Source: Bacillus sp. Cs-700 (GTDB taxonomy: Bacteria; Bacillota; Bacilli; Bacillales; Guptibacillaceae). From it: 64,000 nucleotides of DNA. The stretch's first letter is position 1, and each line of letters begins with the position of its first letter. A program made the translations under genes and the position numbers. Where the stretch lies: the NCBI RefSeq assembly GCF_011082085.1, contig NZ_CP041063.1:3644001-3708000 (forward strand), in the 5' to 3' direction. Positions 52,683 to 61,344 of the stretch are shown here, in pieces. The notes under the pieces were generated by a model, which made no database searches, was not told where the DNA came from, and worked only from the letters and a program-made list of their open reading frames with translations.

Positions 52683-52902
52683 TTTAGTCATATGATAAAT
52701 TTATAACGAGAATCATAACAATGAAGAAAAGACGGGTCAATCGTTTTCGTTAATGTTTCAGTATTCATTGTTTTCTAATTTGCATTACAAATATAAAAAT
52801 AAATAGGGAAATGTTAAAAATTATGTAATTTGTAAGAATACAAAACATTGAAGCCTATTATATGGTAATGTAAATATAAGACAAATATAGAGGGAGAGCG
52901 CT

Positions 52903-53073
52903 ATGTTGCTGCAGAATCTAGAAAACGAAATTCAGACGTTGCGAATGGTGCTTTATGATCTAGGACAAGAAGTAGATGATTACTCAAGCGGGAAAATTCT
53001 TCTTTTGAGTAAACGATTAGACGAGAAAATTATTCAGTATCAGAAGCTGAAAAAATACAAGTGCCATCATTAA
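52903..53073 (+). CDS. Spo0E-family aspartyl-phosphate phosphatase (56 residues)
   Basis: 56 residues, helical hairpin. NEIQTLRMVLYDLGQEVDDYS (first helix and turn) and LLLSKRLDEKIIQYQKL (second helix; SKRLD in place of the usual SQELD) fit Spo0E-like regulators such as B. subtilis YnzD/YisI. Spo0E proteins dephosphorylate Spo0A~P; whether the Q-to-K, E-to-R variant keeps activity is unknown. ATG 52903 follows GGGAG. Terminator shared with glnA. Confidence 0.7.
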   Translation: MLLQNLENEIQTLRMVLYDLGQEVDDYSSGKILLLSKRLDEKIIQYQKLKKYKCHH

Positions 53074-53091
53074 TAAACTTTCCAGAAAACA

Positions 53092-53132
53092 GGAAAAGGA
53101 GCACCCTCTACTATGAGGATGCTCCTTTTTGT
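53092..53132. terminator. bidirectional terminator (spo0E-like / glnA)
   Basis: AAAAGGAGCA / TGCTCCTTTT with an inner CCTC/GAGG stem. Confidence 0.9.
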
Positions 53133-53138
53133 ATTGTT

Positions 53139-54461
53139 CTATTTATTCATGTAGCGATCAACTTCCCATTGGCTTACCATAAGGGAATATTCAATCCACT
53201 CTTTTTCTTTTTCTTCGATATACACTTTAGAAGTATGGTCACCTAGAGCTTCCATAACTACTTTATCTTCACGAAGTGACTTGATCGCTTCCTTCAAGTT
53301 TGTTGGAAGTGTTGGCACATCATCCGTGTCTACTTCATAAAGGTTACGTGTTTCTGGCGCACCAGCATCAAGATCGTGACGAATACCTTCAAGACCTGCA
53401 TGGATAACCGCAGCAAGTGTTAGGTAAGGGTTAGCTGTTGGATCCGGGTTACGAATCTCAAAGCGAGTACCCATTCCACGCGTTGTTGGAACGCGAATCA
53501 TACAGCTTCGGTTAGAGTGAGACCATGCCACACTGACAGGTGCTTCATAACCAGGGACAAGACGCTTATAAGAGTTTACGTTCGGGTTCGTAATGGCTGC
53601 TAGGCCATTTGCATGTGAAAGGATACCAGCCATAAACTGTTTCATTGTTTTGGAAATGCCTTCTGGATCGTTTTCATCGTAAAACGCGCTCTCGCCATCA
53701 GTGAATAGCGAAAGGTGACAGTGCATACCAGAACCATTTTCACCAGCGATCGGCTTCGGCATGAACGTCGCATGGTAGTCATGGCTTGTCGCAACGTCTT
53801 TTACAACGTTTTTAAACGTTTGGATGTTGTCAGCCGCTTTAATGACGCTATCGAAACGGAAGTTGATTTCATGCTGTCCTTGAGCTACTTCGTGGTGAGA
53901 AGCTTCCATTTCAAAACCGAATTTCTTAAGCGTACGAACGATATCACGACGTACTTGATCACCTTTATCTTTAGGTGAAGCATCGAAGTAACCTGCACGG
54001 TCATTCATCTTGCGAATTGGATAGCCGTCTTTATCTAGTTTGAAAAGGAAGAATTCTGGTTCTGGTCCAACGTTAACCGTATAGCCCATATCTTCTGCTT
54101 CTTTCATCGCTCTCTTCAAAATGTAACGAGGATCCCCTTCGAATGGTTCACCGTCGGGTGTATGAATGTCGCAAATAAAGCGAGCGATACAATCCTGATC
54201 AACAGCGTCCGGTAGGACTTTGAATGTTTCAAGGTCAGGGAAGAGGTACATATCACTTTCCTGGATATCAGAAAAACCAGCAATGGAAGAGCTGTCAAAC
54301 ATTGCTTCGTTGTTCATCACACTTTCCAATTCTTCTATAGGAAGTTCAACGTTCTTTGTTTCACCAAGCATGTCCGTAAATTCAAGACGAATAAATTCGA
54401 CTTTCTTTTCTTTTGCTTCCTTCATGATGTCCTGTTGAATACTATTCTTTGTTAATGTCAT
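53139..54461 (-). CDS. glnA: glutamine synthetase, type I
   Basis: 440 residues. Makes glutamine from glutamate, ammonia and ATP. GS-beta grasp (residues ~18-105) and catalytic domain: VGPEPEFFLF, the MHCHLSLF loop, NPNVNSYKRLVPGYEAPVSVAW, RVPTTRG, and EIRNPDPTANPYL. Compared with B. subtilis GlnA, the position of Arg62 is Asp65 (IAGFSDIQESD) and FDGSSIEG is FDSSSIAG. ATG 54461 lies behind GAGGT. No glnR is attached; the usual glnR-glnA operon is broken. A GlnR/TnrA box lies 75 bases upstream. Confidence 0.93.
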   Translation of the reverse strand: MTLTKNSIQQDIMKEAKEKKVEFIRLEFTDMLGETKNVELPIEELESVMNNEAMFDSSSIAGFSDIQESDMYLFPDLETFKVLPDAVDQDCIARFICDIHTPDGEPFEGDPRYILKRAMKEAEDMGYTVNVGPEPEFFLFKLDKDGYPIRKMNDRAGYFDASPKDKGDQVRRDIVRTLKKFGFEMEASHHEVAQGQHEINFRFDSVIKAADNIQTFKNVVKDVATSHDYHATFMPKPIAGENGSGMHCHLSLFTDGESAFYDENDPEGISKTMKQFMAGILSHANGLAAITNPNVNSYKRLVPGYEAPVSVAWSHSNRSCMIRVPTTRGMGTRFEIRNPDPTANPYLTLAAVIHAGLEGIRHDLDAGAPETRNLYEVDTDDVPTLPTNLKEAIKSLREDKVVMEALGDHTSKVYIEEKEKEWIEYSLMVSQWEVDRYMNK

Positions 54462-54535
54462 GGATTAAATAACCTCACCTTTAATTTTTTTGTTAGTGTT
54501 CATTCTAATGATATTTACAGATAATTGTGTTTTTA

Positions 54536-54552
54536 TGTAAGGATTCCTAACA
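54536..54552. promoter_or_regulatory. GlnR/TnrA box upstream of glnA
   Basis: TGTAAGGATTCCTAACA matches TGTNAN7TNACA exactly. Read on the minus strand (TGTTAGGAATCCTTACA) it nearly equals the B. subtilis glnRA operator, whose -35 it overlaps. Confidence 0.85.
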
Positions 54553-54655
54553 TAAAAGTTCAACACAAAATGATGAGTTGAATATGTGTGTATTAATAAC
54601 CCTAGTGGGAGTGGAGTAAACCACTTTTTCATATGAAACTTTTTCTAAAAATTTT

Positions 54656-54669
54656 TGAAAACGCTAACA
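54656..54669 (+). promoter_or_regulatory. perfect cre (CcpA) consensus
   Basis: TGAAAACGCTAACA matches TGWAANCGNTNWCA at 14 of 14 positions. It is also the left arm of an inverted repeat (AAAACGCTA / TAGCGTTTT, 54658-54690). Lies 49 bases before the -35 of the siderophore operon and 104 bases from the GlnR box. Confidence 0.55.
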
Positions 54670-54717
54670 AAGCTATGGGAATAGCGTTTTAAGCAATTGG
54701 AAATTCATGATATGACA

Positions 54718-54746
54718 TAGACAAGAAGGAAGGAAGGTGCTATCAT
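54718..54746 (+). promoter_or_regulatory. sigma-A promoter of the siderophore operon
   Basis: TAGACA, 17 bases, TATCAT; both 5 of 6. Confidence 0.65.
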
Positions 54747-54752
54747 TCTAAA

Positions 54753-54773
54753 TGATAATGAATCTCAATATCA
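54753..54773 (+). promoter_or_regulatory. Fur box
   Basis: TGATAAT-G-AATCTCA (7-1-7 core, 12 of 14 arm positions), extended by ATATCA. Overlaps the expected transcription start, the position for iron-dependent repression. Confidence 0.75.
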
Positions 54774-54791
54774 CTTAGGGGGTACATACTA

Positions 54792-55754
54792 ATGAAAGTT
54801 ACAAACAAGAGGATTACTCTTATTCTGATGTTAATGCTCGTTCTTATACTAGCTGCTTGCGGTAATGAGAACAAAAAGGGTGAATCGAGTGAAGGTGAAA
54901 ATAGTGAAGAGATGAAAACCTTCTCCTTACCAGATGGACAGGAGTTTGACATACCAAAGAATCCAGAACGAATCGTTGCAACGGATTACGTTGGTTATTT
55001 CCTCGCGCTTGGGATTACGCCGGTAGGAGCTCCAGATCAATTTGTTCTTGATAATCCTTATTTTACGGAAGAGCAAACTGCTGATATTGAAGATATTGGC
55101 ACGCCACCTTCAGTAGAGAAGGTAACATCATTAGATCCTGATTTAATTGTTGTGACGGATCAGGAACAATATGATTTGCTTTCAAAAATTGCACCGACTG
55201 TGCTTATGCCGTTTGGAACGTACGATTCTCTCGATGAAGAAGTAACAGCAATGGGAGAAATTGCAGGTAAAAAACAAGAAGCGAAAGATTGGATCAAGCA
55301 ATTTGATGAAAAAGCAGAAGCTGCACGGGAAGAATTAGACGGTATCATTGGTGAAGATGAGACGGTTGGGATTTACGAAGTTCAAACAAAAGATTTCTAT
55401 GTGTTTGGAGATAACTTTGGACGCGGTGGTCAGGTCATTTATGATGCGCTTGAGTTACAAGCTCCTGAGAAGATTCAAAAGGACGTCATCGAAGGCGACA
55501 ACTGGAAAAAGATCTCGCTTGAAGTATTACCTGAATACGCGGCAGACCACATGTTTTATACCGAGTATGCCGCTGAGGATAATCAAGATGTGCTGAAGGA
55601 AACGAAAGAAAGTGCGCTTTGGCAGAATCTAGATGCTGTGAAGAACGGTCACCTCTATGAAATGAACTTTGAGGACATGTATTATTATGATCCAATCGCA
55701 GTAGAAGGACAGCTCGACTTGATCGTCAACACGTTAAAAGAAAATAATAAGTAA
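54792..55754 (+). CDS. ferric-siderophore ABC transporter, substrate-binding lipoprotein
   Basis: 320 residues. Signal peptide with lipobox LAAC (Cys23), acidic linker, then a type III binding fold: GQEFDIPKNPERIVATDYVG start, LDPDLIVV hinge strand, and an arginine-bearing DNFGRGGQVIYDALEL in the C lobe. Closest to YfiY/YxeB/FhuD-type hydroxamate/citrate-hydroxamate binders; the exact siderophore is not readable. ATG 54792 is preceded by AGGGGGT. First gene of a Fur-type operon. Confidence 0.9.
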   Translation: MKVTNKRITLILMLMLVLILAACGNENKKGESSEGENSEEMKTFSLPDGQEFDIPKNPERIVATDYVGYFLALGITPVGAPDQFVLDNPYFTEEQTADIEDIGTPPSVEKVTSLDPDLIVVTDQEQYDLLSKIAPTVLMPFGTYDSLDEEVTAMGEIAGKKQEAKDWIKQFDEKAEAAREELDGIIGEDETVGIYEVQTKDFYVFGDNFGRGGQVIYDALELQAPEKIQKDVIEGDNWKKISLEVLPEYAADHMFYTEYAAEDNQDVLKETKESALWQNLDAVKNGHLYEMNFEDMYYYDPIAVEGQLDLIVNTLKENNK

Positions 55755-55756
55755 AT

Positions 55757-55792
55757 AAGAAATCCTGGTGCCTGGCACCGGGACTTCTTTTC
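55757..55792 (+). terminator. intra-operon attenuating hairpin
   Basis: AAGAAATCCTGGTGCC / GGCACCGGGACTTCTT with few mismatches and TTTTC tail; contains GGTGCCTGGCACC. Expected to give more binding protein than permease. Confidence 0.65.
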
Positions 55793-55817
55793 AATACATA
55801 AAGCAAGGAGTCATCAC

Positions 55818-56870
55818 ATGTCTAAGAAAGTTGAACCGATGGCAAATACAATAGAAAATCAGCTCGCCATTCAATCGCGACCCGTCACTGCGATGCTCAT
55901 TCTTGTTGCAGGAAGTGCGGCTCTCATTCTGAGTCTAGGACTATCCATCGCACTTGGAGCGGCGGATATTAAATTGATGACAGTCTGGCAAGCGATTTTT
56001 CAATTTGATGCCACCTCAACAGAACATTCGATCATTCGTGAGTTTCGAATGCCTCGATCTGTTGCCGACATCTTAATTGGCGCAAGTTTCGCAGTAGCTG
56101 GAGCAATCATGCAGGGAGTGACTCGAAATCCTCTTGTAGACTCGGGATTACTTGGTTTAAATGCAGGGGCAACCTTGATGATTGCGCTTAGTTTTGCCTT
56201 TTTCCCCGGACTTTCCTATACCAACCTGATGTTATTTTCTTTCGTTGGTGCTGGGATTGGGGCTGGACTTGTATTCGGTATCGGTTCTCTCTCTCGAAAT
56301 GGACTATCACCGATTCGTTTAGTCCTAGCAGGGGCTGCGGTTAGTGCACTTTTTACCGCAGTTAGTGAAGGCGTTGCCATCCATTTTCAACTTTCACAAA
56401 ATCTTGCCTTTTGGTTTGCGGGAGGAACAGCTGGTTTGAAATGGCCACAAATTCAAATTTTATTGCCGTGGATCCTGATTGCGCTTATTGTGGCACTGTT
56501 TCTTTCCAAGTCTATTTCGCTACTCAGTCTTGGGGAAGATGTGGCTGTAGGTCTTGGGCAGCGCACAAAATTAATCAAAGCGCTTGCAGCAGTTGTTGTA
56601 CTCGTGCTTGCAGGAGCTGCCGTATCAGCCGTTGGGCCAATTGGGTTTGTAGGTCTTGTGATTCCTCATATCGCGAGATTCCTTGTTGGTGTCGATTACC
56701 GATGGATTGTTCCATGCTCGGCGGTTCTTGGAGGGTTATTTATGATTGTTGCTGACATGGGAGCAAGGCTCATTAACGCGCCGTATGAAACACCGATTGG
56801 AGCTATTTTCGCTCTTGTTGGTGTCCCTTTCTTTCTTTATGTAGCGAGACGTGAAGGGAGGGAGCTGTGA
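55818..56870 (+). CDS. ferric-siderophore ABC permease (FecCD family), first subunit
   Basis: 350 residues, ten helices. FecCD hallmarks: REFRMPRSVADILIGASFAVAG (residues ~75-96), GVTRNPLVDSGLLGLNAGA, and the ATPase-coupling region VGPIGFVGLVIPHIARF. Builds the channel with the next gene product. Stop overlaps the next ATG by one base. Confidence 0.93.
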   Translation: MSKKVEPMANTIENQLAIQSRPVTAMLILVAGSAALILSLGLSIALGAADIKLMTVWQAIFQFDATSTEHSIIREFRMPRSVADILIGASFAVAGAIMQGVTRNPLVDSGLLGLNAGATLMIALSFAFFPGLSYTNLMLFSFVGAGIGAGLVFGIGSLSRNGLSPIRLVLAGAAVSALFTAVSEGVAIHFQLSQNLAFWFAGGTAGLKWPQIQILLPWILIALIVALFLSKSISLLSLGEDVAVGLGQRTKLIKALAAVVVLVLAGAAVSAVGPIGFVGLVIPHIARFLVGVDYRWIVPCSAVLGGLFMIVADMGARLINAPYETPIGAIFALVGVPFFLYVARREGREL

Positions 56871-57904
56871 TGAATGTTGACTCTTTATTTCACGTACAGC
56901 GGAAAAGAAATCGCAGGCGCTATGTGATGATGGGTATGTTCCTATTCCTTATTATTGCGACCTTTTTTATTAGCTTAAATACAGGGTTAACGAAATTAAG
57001 TCCTGGCGAGGTCGTGAAAACGTTGTTTGGCAGTGGCACAGAGAAGCAGTCGTTAATTTTATTTGAATTTCGCTTGCCTCGAATCGTTATTGCCATCCTT
57101 GTTGGCGCCGGGTTAGCGGTATCTGGCTGTATCCTTCAAGGGATTTCACGTAATGCTCTTGCAGATCCGGGCATACTCGGAATCAATAGTGGGGCCGCTT
57201 TAATGGTTGTTCTATTTATCTCCTTTTTCCCGAAAACGACGGATGCCCCTATTCTCCTTATGCCTTTTCTAGCGTTAATAGGCGGGTGTGTCACAGCAAT
57301 CGTCATCTATGCACTTTCGTATAGCAAAAGAGAAGGGTTAATGCCTCAGCGATTGATTTTAAATGGGATTGCGGTCGCCGCCGGGATTAGTGCCCTTATT
57401 ACCATCTTAACGCTTCGCATGGATCCGTTCGACTATCAGTTTATCGCTGTTTGGCTTGCGGGGAAGATCTGGGGGACAACGTGGGTTCATGTGCTCACGT
57501 TACTGCCATGGATTATCGTTTTATTTGCGTTGATTTTTTATAAAGCAAGAACGCTAGACGGATTGAATTTTGGGGAAAAGCTTGCGATCGGGATGGGTGT
57601 GAAGGTAGAAAAAGAGCGTTTCTTACTTCTGGGGGCTTCGGTCGCACTTGCGTCCGCTTGTGTGTCCGTAAGTGGAGGAATTGGTTTCGTTGGTCTTGTT
57701 GGTCCACATCTTGCACGACAGTTAGTCGGAAATGATCACAGATTCCTTTTGCCATTATCAGCTCTCGCAGGTGCCCTTGTGCTTTTAGTAGCGGATACGA
57801 TTGGACGAACGATTCTAGCACCATCTGAAATTCATGCTGGTATTATGGTAGCGATCATCGGAGCACCGTACTTTTTATATTTACTTGCTAGAGCAAAAGC
57901 TTAG
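56870..57904 (+). CDS. ferric-siderophore ABC permease (FecCD family), second subunit
   Basis: 344 residues, ten helices, basic N-terminus (RKRNRRRY). FRLPRIVIAILVGAGLAVSG, GISRNALADPGILGINSGA and GGIGFVGLVGPHLARQL are the matching FecCD motifs. Heterodimer partner of the upstream subunit. ATG 56870 (TGATG overlap) lies 8 bases after GGGAGG. Confidence 0.93.
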   Translation: MNVDSLFHVQRKRNRRRYVMMGMFLFLIIATFFISLNTGLTKLSPGEVVKTLFGSGTEKQSLILFEFRLPRIVIAILVGAGLAVSGCILQGISRNALADPGILGINSGAALMVVLFISFFPKTTDAPILLMPFLALIGGCVTAIVIYALSYSKREGLMPQRLILNGIAVAAGISALITILTLRMDPFDYQFIAVWLAGKIWGTTWVHVLTLLPWIIVLFALIFYKARTLDGLNFGEKLAIGMGVKVEKERFLLLGASVALASACVSVSGGIGFVGLVGPHLARQLVGNDHRFLLPLSALAGALVLLVADTIGRTILAPSEIHAGIMVAIIGAPYFLYLLARAKA

Positions 57905-57916
57905 GAGGCGAATGAT

Positions 57917-58918
57917 GTGAAGAATGAAAGTTATGATGTGACAATCATTGGTGGAGGGCCAATTGGGTTATTTACAGCTTTTTATAGCGGTATGCGTGAG
58001 CTTAAGACAAAAGTCATTGAATACCTTCCGCAAGTTGGTGGGAAAGTAACCTACTTCTATCCAGAGAAAATACTACGAGACATCGGTGCGATTCCTGGCA
58101 TTTCCGGAGCGGATTTGATCAAACAGCTTGAAGAACAGGCGAGCACGTTTGATCCAACAATGGTTTTTGGAGAGCGAGTGGACGGTCTTGAGCGAACAGA
58201 GGACGGAACCTATATTTTAACGAGTCATAATGGGGAAAAGCATTATACTCGGACAGTTATTTTAGCTATTGGCCATGGAACGCTTGGGGTGAAAAAGCTT
58301 CCAGTTGAGGGGGCGGAGCATTTTGAAGGGAAGAACCTCTACTATGCTGTAGATCGTGTCGAAAACTTCCGGGGCAAGCATGTTATGATTTCTGGAGGAG
58401 GCGATTCGGCAATCGATTGGGCGAATCGACTTGAACCGATCGCAGGTAAAGTAACGGTTGTTCATCGCAGAGAGGCTTTTAGTGGTCATGAAAGTAGTAT
58501 CACAGAAATGAATCATTCGGATACGCACGTTAAATGTTCGTGCTACGTTTCTGACGTAATTGGTAAGGAGCGAATTGATCAGGTGGTTCTTACGCATGTC
58601 GACACAGGTGAAAAAGAAGTAGTTGAAATCGATGCACTCCTTGTTAATCATGGATTCAACCTTGACTTAGGTGGTATCCAAAATTGGGGAATGACGATGA
58701 AGGATGGAAAAGTCGTGACCGATGCAAGTATGGAAACGAGTATACCTGGTGTTTTCGCAGTAGGAGATATCGTGACCTATCCACATCGCTTAACGCTCAT
58801 TGCTGGTGGTCTTGCGGAAGGTCCAAAAGCATTGAATAGTGCGAAGGCCTATCTTGACCCTGAGGCAGAAGCTATGGCTATGTATTCGACGCATCATAAA
58901 GATTTTGTTGATGTATAA
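57917..58918 (+). CDS. ferredoxin/flavodoxin-NADP+ reductase-like flavoprotein (YumC/YcgT type) in the siderophore operon
   Basis: 333 residues, thioredoxin-reductase-like two-domain fold without the CxxC disulfide. FAD motif IIGGGPIGLFTAFYSGMR, NADPH motif ISGGGDSAIDW followed by VHRRE, and GVFAVGDIVTYPHRLTLIAGGLAEG near the end. Type 2 FNR proteins pass electrons from NADPH to ferredoxin; inside an iron operon the likely job is reduction of imported ferric siderophore to free Fe2+. GTG 57917 follows AGGAGG. Confidence 0.9.
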   Translation: MKNESYDVTIIGGGPIGLFTAFYSGMRELKTKVIEYLPQVGGKVTYFYPEKILRDIGAIPGISGADLIKQLEEQASTFDPTMVFGERVDGLERTEDGTYILTSHNGEKHYTRTVILAIGHGTLGVKKLPVEGAEHFEGKNLYYAVDRVENFRGKHVMISGGGDSAIDWANRLEPIAGKVTVVHRREAFSGHESSITEMNHSDTHVKCSCYVSDVIGKERIDQVVLTHVDTGEKEVVEIDALLVNHGFNLDLGGIQNWGMTMKDGKVVTDASMETSIPGVFAVGDIVTYPHRLTLIAGGLAEGPKALNSAKAYLDPEAEAMAMYSTHHKDFVDV

Positions 58919-58936
58919 GCGGAAGGAGTGAGCGTG

Positions 58937-59740
58937 GTGATTGAAACAGAAAATCTTAAAATCGGTTATCAAGAAAACATCATTGTGGATCAGTTGAATC
59001 TATCTATACCCGCAGGAGAGATTACGGCTCTTGTTGGGGCGAATGGATCAGGGAAGTCGACCATTCTTAAAACGCTATCTCGATTAATGAAGCCAAAAAG
59101 TGGAGCGGTTTATCTGGATGGACGGGGTATTCATGAGCAAAAAACACGCGACCTTGCGAAAGAATTAGCGATCCTTCCTCAAAACCCCACGGCTCCAGAA
59201 GGGTTAACGGTTTTAGAACTTGTCACATACGGTCGCTTTCCTCATCAAAAAGGCTTGAAAGCTCTCACGATGGAAGACAAAGAGAAGATTGCCTGGGCAA
59301 TCGAAATGACGGGGATTGGGGAATATGCCAACCGTCCGATTGATCAACTGTCAGGTGGACAGCGCCAGCGTGCCTGGATTGCAATGGCTCTTGCTCAGGA
59401 TACGAAAATTCTTTTTCTAGATGAGCCAACAACGTTTCTCGATATGGCGCATCAGCTTGAGGTGCTTGAGCTTTTGCAAAAGTTAAATGTTCAAGAAAAG
59501 CGAACGATCGTCATGGTCGTCCATGATTTAAATCACGCCAGTCGGTACGCAGGTCATATGGTAGCGATTAAAAAAGGAAAAGTGATGAAAACAGGAACAC
59601 CGATTGATGTGATGAAGTCTGATATATTAGAAGAAGTGTTTGGCGTTCGAAGTGATATTATTTATGATCCACGGTCAGGTCAGCCGCTCTGCTTACCGTA
59701 TGGGCTGTGTACAGAAAACGTCTACGAAATGTCGCATTAA
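58937..59740 (+). CDS. ferric-siderophore ABC transporter ATPase (FecE/FhuC type)
   Basis: 267 residues. Walker A GANGSGKST, Q-loop LPQNP, signature LSGGQRQRAW, Walker B ILFLDEPT, D-loop FLDMAHQ and His switch VVHDLNH. Powers the two FecCD permeases. Of the three GTGs at the start, 58937 (8 bases from AAGGAG) is preferred. Terminator overlaps its stop. Confidence 0.93.
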   Translation: MIETENLKIGYQENIIVDQLNLSIPAGEITALVGANGSGKSTILKTLSRLMKPKSGAVYLDGRGIHEQKTRDLAKELAILPQNPTAPEGLTVLELVTYGRFPHQKGLKALTMEDKEKIAWAIEMTGIGEYANRPIDQLSGGQRQRAWIAMALAQDTKILFLDEPTTFLDMAHQLEVLELLQKLNVQEKRTIVMVVHDLNHASRYAGHMVAIKKGKVMKTGTPIDVMKSDILEEVFGVRSDIIYDPRSGQPLCLPYGLCTENVYEMSH

Positions 59741-59771
59741 CCTGCTCCTTATGATGGAGCAGGTTTTTTTG
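59739..59771 (+). terminator. terminator of the siderophore operon
   Basis: CCTGCTCC / GGAGCAGG, 7-base loop, seven T. Confidence 0.9.
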
Positions 59772-59832
59772 TTAAAGGATCATCTTTTTTTCTAGCGAAT
59801 ACATAATTATCGATGATCCATAGGAGGGCATG

Positions 59833-60261
59833 ATGATTAAAGAAATGAGAACAAAAGAGCAGTGGCTTGAAGCATTTCAAGTGATGCAAGAGCTTCGCCA
59901 GCATTTGGATGAGAAAACGTATCTTGATTTAGTAGAAGAAGCCCATCAGAAAGACATGTATCGACTGTATGCACTTTATGATGGAGATGAACTTGTTGCG
60001 GTTACTGGATTTAAGCCAATGATTACGCTTTACTATGGGAGGTTTGTCTGGGTTTGTGATCTCGTCACAAGCGAAGAGCATCGTTCAAAAGGTTATGGAG
60101 AAAAGCTTCTTACGTTTGTTGAAAACTGGGCTCTGGAGAACGGGTATCAAACTGTGGCTCTGTCTTCCGGTGTTCAAAAGAAACAAGCCCACCGTTTCTA
60201 CAAAGAAAAGATGGCTTATGATCAGGTTAGCTTTGTATTCAAAAAGGGATTAACTCCGTAG
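59833..60261 (+). CDS. GNAT acetyltransferase
   Basis: 142 residues. Acetyl-CoA site [16 protein letters not shown] (residues ~77-92) and the C-terminal [18 protein letters not shown]. Substrate unknown. ATG 59833 chosen over 59830 for spacing from AGGAGGG. Could be read through from the siderophore operon only if the terminator leaks. Confidence 0.85.
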   Translation: MIKEMRTKEQWLEAFQVMQELRQHLDEKTYLDLVEEAHQKDMYRLYALYDGDELVAVTGFKPMITLYYGRFVWVCDLVTSEEHRSKGYGEKLLTFVENWALENGYQTVALSSGVQKKQAHRFYKEKMAYDQVSFVFKKGLTP

Positions 60262-60293
60262 AAGCATGATCTTAACCTATAACTGCCGCCTGG

Positions 60294-60302
60294 TGCTATA
60301 CT
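60294..60302 (+). promoter_or_regulatory. extended -10 promoter of the aldo/keto reductase gene
   Basis: TGCTATACT (TGn plus TATACT), 34 bases before the start codon; no good -35. Confidence 0.5.
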
Positions 60303-60335
60303 TGGTGCAAGACAAATGAAGGATGTGGCACAAAC

Positions 60336-61301
60336 GTGAGGAAACTAGGTCAAACGAATTATGAAATTTCGCCTATCGGACTTGGAACATGGCAGTTCAG
60401 TCAAGGGAGCGGCTTAATTGGCAGTTACTTTTCAACGATATCTGAAAAAGATATGGACGCGATTGTGAAAATGAGTCTTGATGGTGGGATTAACTGGTTT
60501 GATACAGCAGAAGCTTATGGAAAAGGGAAATCAGAAGAAGCTCTTTCTGGTGCATTGAAAAGACTCGGAGTTGAAGAGAAGGATGCGCTCATTGCCACAA
60601 AGTGGTGGCCGCTTCTTCGAACAGCTGGTTCTATTACAAGCACGATCCAAAAGCGAAAAGATGCTCTAGATGGACGTCGGATTGATCTTTATCAGGTGCA
60701 CCAGCCGTTTTCTTTTTCTTCTCCAGAAAAAGAAATGAAGCAAATGGCATCACTCGTGAGAGAAGGTCATATTGGCGCAGTGTGTGTGAGTAATTTTAAT
60801 CGAGATAAAATGGACCGAGCCATTCAAGAATTGAAACGTCACGGTGTCAATCTTGCATCCAATCAAATGAAATATAGCTTACTCGATCGACGAATTGAAA
60901 CGAACGGTGTGCTGGACCTTGCTAAGCAAAATGGCGTCACGATCATTGCGTATTCTCCGCTTGAGCAGGGGATTTTAACAGGAAAGTTCCATCAAAATCC
61001 TGAACTTGTCGCAAACCTCTCAGGTCCACGTAAACACATGTCTCAATTTAAACCGCAGGGGTTAGCGAAAACACTCCCGTTAATCGACTTATTAAAAGAG
61101 ATTGGTTATTCATACGGCGTCGGAGCCGGTCAAGTTGCGTTAAATTGGCTCGTTCATTTTCACGATCAGACGGTTGTAGCGATTCCTGGCGCCTCGAAGT
61201 TAAAGCATGCGGAAGATAATGTGAAGGTGCTTGGATTTAAACTAACGCAGGATGAAATGAAGCGAATTGATGAGGAATCAAGGAAAGTAGCGAAGATGTG
61301 A
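60336..61301 (+). CDS. aldo/keto reductase
   Basis: 321 residues, TIM-barrel. Catalytic tetrad Asp (FDTAEAYG), Tyr in the same motif, Lys (LIATKWW) and His (YQVHQPF). NADPH-binding end AIPGASKLKHAEDN. General carbonyl reductase. GTG 60336 with AAGGATG upstream is the only reasonable start. Confidence 0.88.
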   Translation: MRKLGQTNYEISPIGLGTWQFSQGSGLIGSYFSTISEKDMDAIVKMSLDGGINWFDTAEAYGKGKSEEALSGALKRLGVEEKDALIATKWWPLLRTAGSITSTIQKRKDALDGRRIDLYQVHQPFSFSSPEKEMKQMASLVREGHIGAVCVSNFNRDKMDRAIQELKRHGVNLASNQMKYSLLDRRIETNGVLDLAKQNGVTIIAYSPLEQGILTGKFHQNPELVANLSGPRKHMSQFKPQGLAKTLPLIDLLKEIGYSYGVGAGQVALNWLVHFHDQTVVAIPGASKLKHAEDNVKVLGFKLTQDEMKRIDEESRKVAKM

Positions 61302-61307
61302 AGTGAC

Positions 61308-61339
61308 AAAAGCCGCAATCCAATCAGGTTGCGGCTTTA
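61308..61339. terminator. bidirectional terminator
   Basis: AAAGCCGCAA / TTGCGGCTTT between convergent genes. Confidence 0.85.
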
Positions 61340-61344
61340 ATCTG

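Noticed and set aside
54609-54631. Terminator AGTGG/CCACT with T-run
   Set aside because: No plus-strand gene precedes it, and the stem is only 5 bp; probably chance in AT-rich DNA.
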